The notes under the pieces are model-generated. The model did not search any database. It worked only from the letters and a program-made list of their open reading frames with translations, and had not been told where the DNA came from. A DNA stretch of 64,000 nucleotides from Pseudomonas xantholysinigenes (GTDB lineage: Bacteria; Pseudomonadota; Gammaproteobacteria; Pseudomonadales; Pseudomonadaceae), in contig NZ_CP077095.1 in assembly GCF_014268885.2 (NCBI RefSeq), positions 5,160,001 to 5,224,000 of the forward strand. Direction: 5' to 3'. Position numbers and translations under genes: made by a program. Below, in pieces: positions 61,103 to 64,000 of the stretch (positions within the stretch are counted from its first letter, which is position 1; every line of letters begins with the position of its first letter).

Positions 61103-62167
61103 TTACTGGTGGTACTGCGCCGACAACTCGTGCACGGCGTTGATGAACACGCCAGCGTGCTCCGGATCGACCTCGGGGGTGATGCCATGGCCCAGGTTGA
61201 ACACATGGCCAGTGCCCTTGCCATAGCTGGCAAGGATGCGCGCCACTTCCTTGCGGATCGCCACGGGCTTGGCGTACAGCACGGTCGGGTCCATGTTGCC
61301 CTGCAGCGCAACCTTGTCGCCGACGCGGCGGCGGGCGTCGCCGATCTCGCAGGTCCAGTCCAGACCCAGGGCATCGGCACCGGCCTCGGCGATGCTTTCC
61401 AGCCACAGGCCGCCGTTCTTGGTGAACAGGATCACCGGAATCTTGCGCCCTTCGTGCTCGCGGATCAGGCCGCTGACGATCTTGCGCATGTAGGCCAGGG
61501 AGAACTCCTGATAAGCCGCCGCCGACAGGTTGCCGCCCCAGGTGTCGAAGATCTGCACCGCCTGGGCGCCGGCCAGGATCTGGCCGTTGAGGTAGCTGGT
61601 GACCGACTGGGCCAGCTTGTCCAGCAGCAGGTGCAGGGCCTGGGGGTTGTCGTAGGCCATGGCCTTGGTCTTGCGGAAGTCCTTGGACGAACCGCCCTCG
61701 ACCATGTAGGTAGCCAGGGTCCAAGGGCTGCCGGAGAAACCGATCAACGGCACGCGGCCATTGAGTTCGCGACGGATGGTGCTGACTGCGTCCATCACGT
61801 AGCCCAGGTCCTTCTGCGGATCAGGTATCGGCAGCGCTTCGATGTCGGCCAGGGTGCTGATGACCTTCTTGAAGCGCGGGCCTTCGCCGGTTTCAAAGTA
61901 CAGGCCCTGGCCCATGGCGTCGGGAATGGTGAGGATGTCCGAGAACAGGATCGCCGCGTCCAGCGGGTAGCGGTCCAGCGGCTGCAGGGTGACCTCGCAG
62001 GCGAACTGCGGGTTCATGCACAGGCTCATGAAGTCGCCGGCCTTGGCACGGCTGGCACGGTACTCCGGCAGGTAGCGGCCGGCCTGGCGCATCATCCACA
62101 CCGGGGTGACGTCTACGGGTTGCTTGAGCAGAGCACGCAGGAAACGATCGTTCTTCAGGGCAGTCAT
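61103..62167 (-). CDS. hemE: Uroporphyrinogen decarboxylase
   Basis: HemE (354 residues) removes four carboxyl groups from uroporphyrinogen III to give coproporphyrinogen III in heme synthesis. Signatures: [15 protein letters not shown] (residues about 22-36), the catalytic-Asp region [14 protein letters not shown] (about 82) and [17 protein letters not shown] (about 145). Length is typical. It needs no cofactor and is cytoplasmic. An isolated 16-bp palindrome lies about 100 bp upstream. Confidence 0.97.
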   Translation of the reverse strand: MTALKNDRFLRALLKQPVDVTPVWMMRQAGRYLPEYRASRAKAGDFMSLCMNPQFACEVTLQPLDRYPLDAAILFSDILTIPDAMGQGLYFETGEGPRFKKVISTLADIEALPIPDPQKDLGYVMDAVSTIRRELNGRVPLIGFSGSPWTLATYMVEGGSSKDFRKTKAMAYDNPQALHLLLDKLAQSVTSYLNGQILAGAQAVQIFDTWGGNLSAAAYQEFSLAYMRKIVSGLIREHEGRKIPVILFTKNGGLWLESIAEAGADALGLDWTCEIGDARRRVGDKVALQGNMDPTVLYAKPVAIRKEVARILASYGKGTGHVFNLGHGITPEVDPEHAGVFINAVHELSAQYHQ

Positions 62168-62268
62168 GTCGGCATCCGGAAAAAAAGTGCGGGCATTTTC
62201 TCAGACGCGGGCGCAAAAGGCACGGCCATGGCCATTCGTTTTGTCTATTGGGTGCCTTGGATCAAACG

Positions 62269-62284
62269 TTTTTGTATACAAAAA
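62269..62284. promoter_or_regulatory. GTATAC palindrome upstream of hemE
   Basis: TTTTTGTATACAAAAA is a perfect 16-bp palindrome in the gltD-hemE gap, like operators of GntR-type regulators. No matching regulator gene is in the window besides HutC, whose site differs. Confidence 0.45.
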
Positions 62285-62304
62285 TATGTAACCTGCCAGA
62301 ACTT

Positions 62305-62410
62305 GGGGCCGCTTTGCGGCCCTTTCGCGACACAAGGCCGCTCCTACAGAGGTAACGCGATTCCCTGTAGGAGCGGCCTTGTGTCGCGAAAGGGCTGCGA
62401 AGCAGCCCCA
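62305..62410. repeat. REP pair (TGTAGGAGCGGCC type)
   Basis: Full inverted units with tails GGGGCCGCTTTGCGGCCC and CTGCGAAGCAGCCCC just downstream of gltD; nearly the same as the pair at 60526. Confidence 0.85.
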
Positions 62411-62418
62411 AAGGTTGA

Positions 62419-63840
<1,422 letters not shown>

Positions 63841-63854
63841 TCAAAACCTCTTAA

Positions 63855-63957
63855 CAGCAGCTGCAAGCTACAAGCTGCAAGCCGCAAGACGATCACTTAA
63901 GCCGGGCAAACCTCGAACTGCTTCTACTTGCAGCTTGAGGCTTGCCACTTGCAGCTG
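63855..63957. repeat. CTTGCAGC-type inverted element between gltB and gltD
   Basis: CAGCTGCAAGCTACAAGCTGCAAG and, about 40 bp on, CTTGCAGCTTGAGGCTTGCCACTTGCAGCTG form long complementary arms within the glutamate synthase operon, as at 32883 and 47718. Confidence 0.75.
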
Positions 63958-63960
63958 CTT

Positions 63961-64000
63961 TTACTGCGGGTTGGCGCGGGTGCTGGACAGCAATTGCTTG
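63961..64000 (-). CDS. gltB: Glutamate synthase large subunit, last 12 codons only
   Basis: Only the 3' end is in the window: the minus strand reads KQLLSSTRANPQ followed by TAA. Its position directly upstream of gltD makes it gltB; the sequence itself is too short for a domain call. Confidence 0.75.
   Translation of the reverse strand, partial: KQLLSSTRANPQ

Overview
The window is a stretch of chromosome from a high-GC gammaproteobacterium, almost certainly a member of the Pseudomonas putida group. The basis is gene content and order (hut cluster, fbp-glgP, typA-thiI-glnA-ntrBC, secB-grxC-gpmI, envC-ctpA, betT-betIBA, hemE-gltDB), HutC sites of the Pseudomonas TGTA-N2-TACA type, and a dozen paired REP elements of the kind scattered through P. 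putida genomes. No database was consulted.

Layout. 1-3.2 kb: the 3' part of a large LRR protein with a C-terminal NEL-type E3 ubiquitin ligase domain. 3.2-13.1 kb: a complete histidine utilisation cluster (hutG, hutI, permease, hutH, hutU on the minus strand; hutC-hutD minus; hutF divergent, plus), with two HutC operators. 13.3-19.2 kb: a lipocalin, a small lipoprotein, a DUF924 protein, fructose-1,6-bisphosphatase, glycogen phosphorylase and a cysteine-cluster protein. 19.4-27.6 kb: typA, thiI, glnA, ntrB, ntrC. 27.6-29.3 kb: an AT-richer accessory insert carrying an orphan RHS protein, then a sigma54/NtrC-type promoter that appears to drive a short unannotated RNA (candidate NrsZ), then a small membrane protein and trmL sharing overlapping start codons. 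29.9-38.2 kb: secB, grxC, a rhodanese, gpmI, envC, ctpA, a polysaccharide deacetylase and an orphan trypsin-like protease. 38.3-42.9 kb: a 1547-residue dermonecrotic-toxin-domain (DUF6543-type) protein. 43.1-49.6 kb: choline uptake and oxidation to glycine betaine (betT, betI, betB, betA) with a BetI palindrome. 49.8-57.1 kb: a K+/H+-type antiporter, an MscK-type channel, selO, trxC. 57.4-64 kb: a solitary ParA, a LysR/MFS pair, a BOF-family protein, hemE, gltD and the last codons of gltB.

How it works together. Nitrogen metabolism is the main theme: histidine is degraded in five steps to glutamate, formate and ammonia; ammonia is assimilated by glnA and gltBD; ntrBC control the response. NtrC-like palindromes (GCAC-N7-GTGC) can be read upstream of glnA, upstream of ntrB, and upstream of the candidate small RNA. 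Envelope and osmotic functions form the second theme (betaine synthesis, antiporter, MscK, EnvC, CtpA). The accessory content consists of two very large toxin/effector-like proteins, an orphan RHS protein and a secreted protease.

No rRNA, tRNA, CRISPR array, transposase or prophage gene was seen. The most interesting new signals are the candidate NtrC-dependent small RNA, a 162-bp MITE-like palindrome between envC and ctpA, and an intergenic region between trxC and parA that is almost entirely one ~300-bp palindrome.
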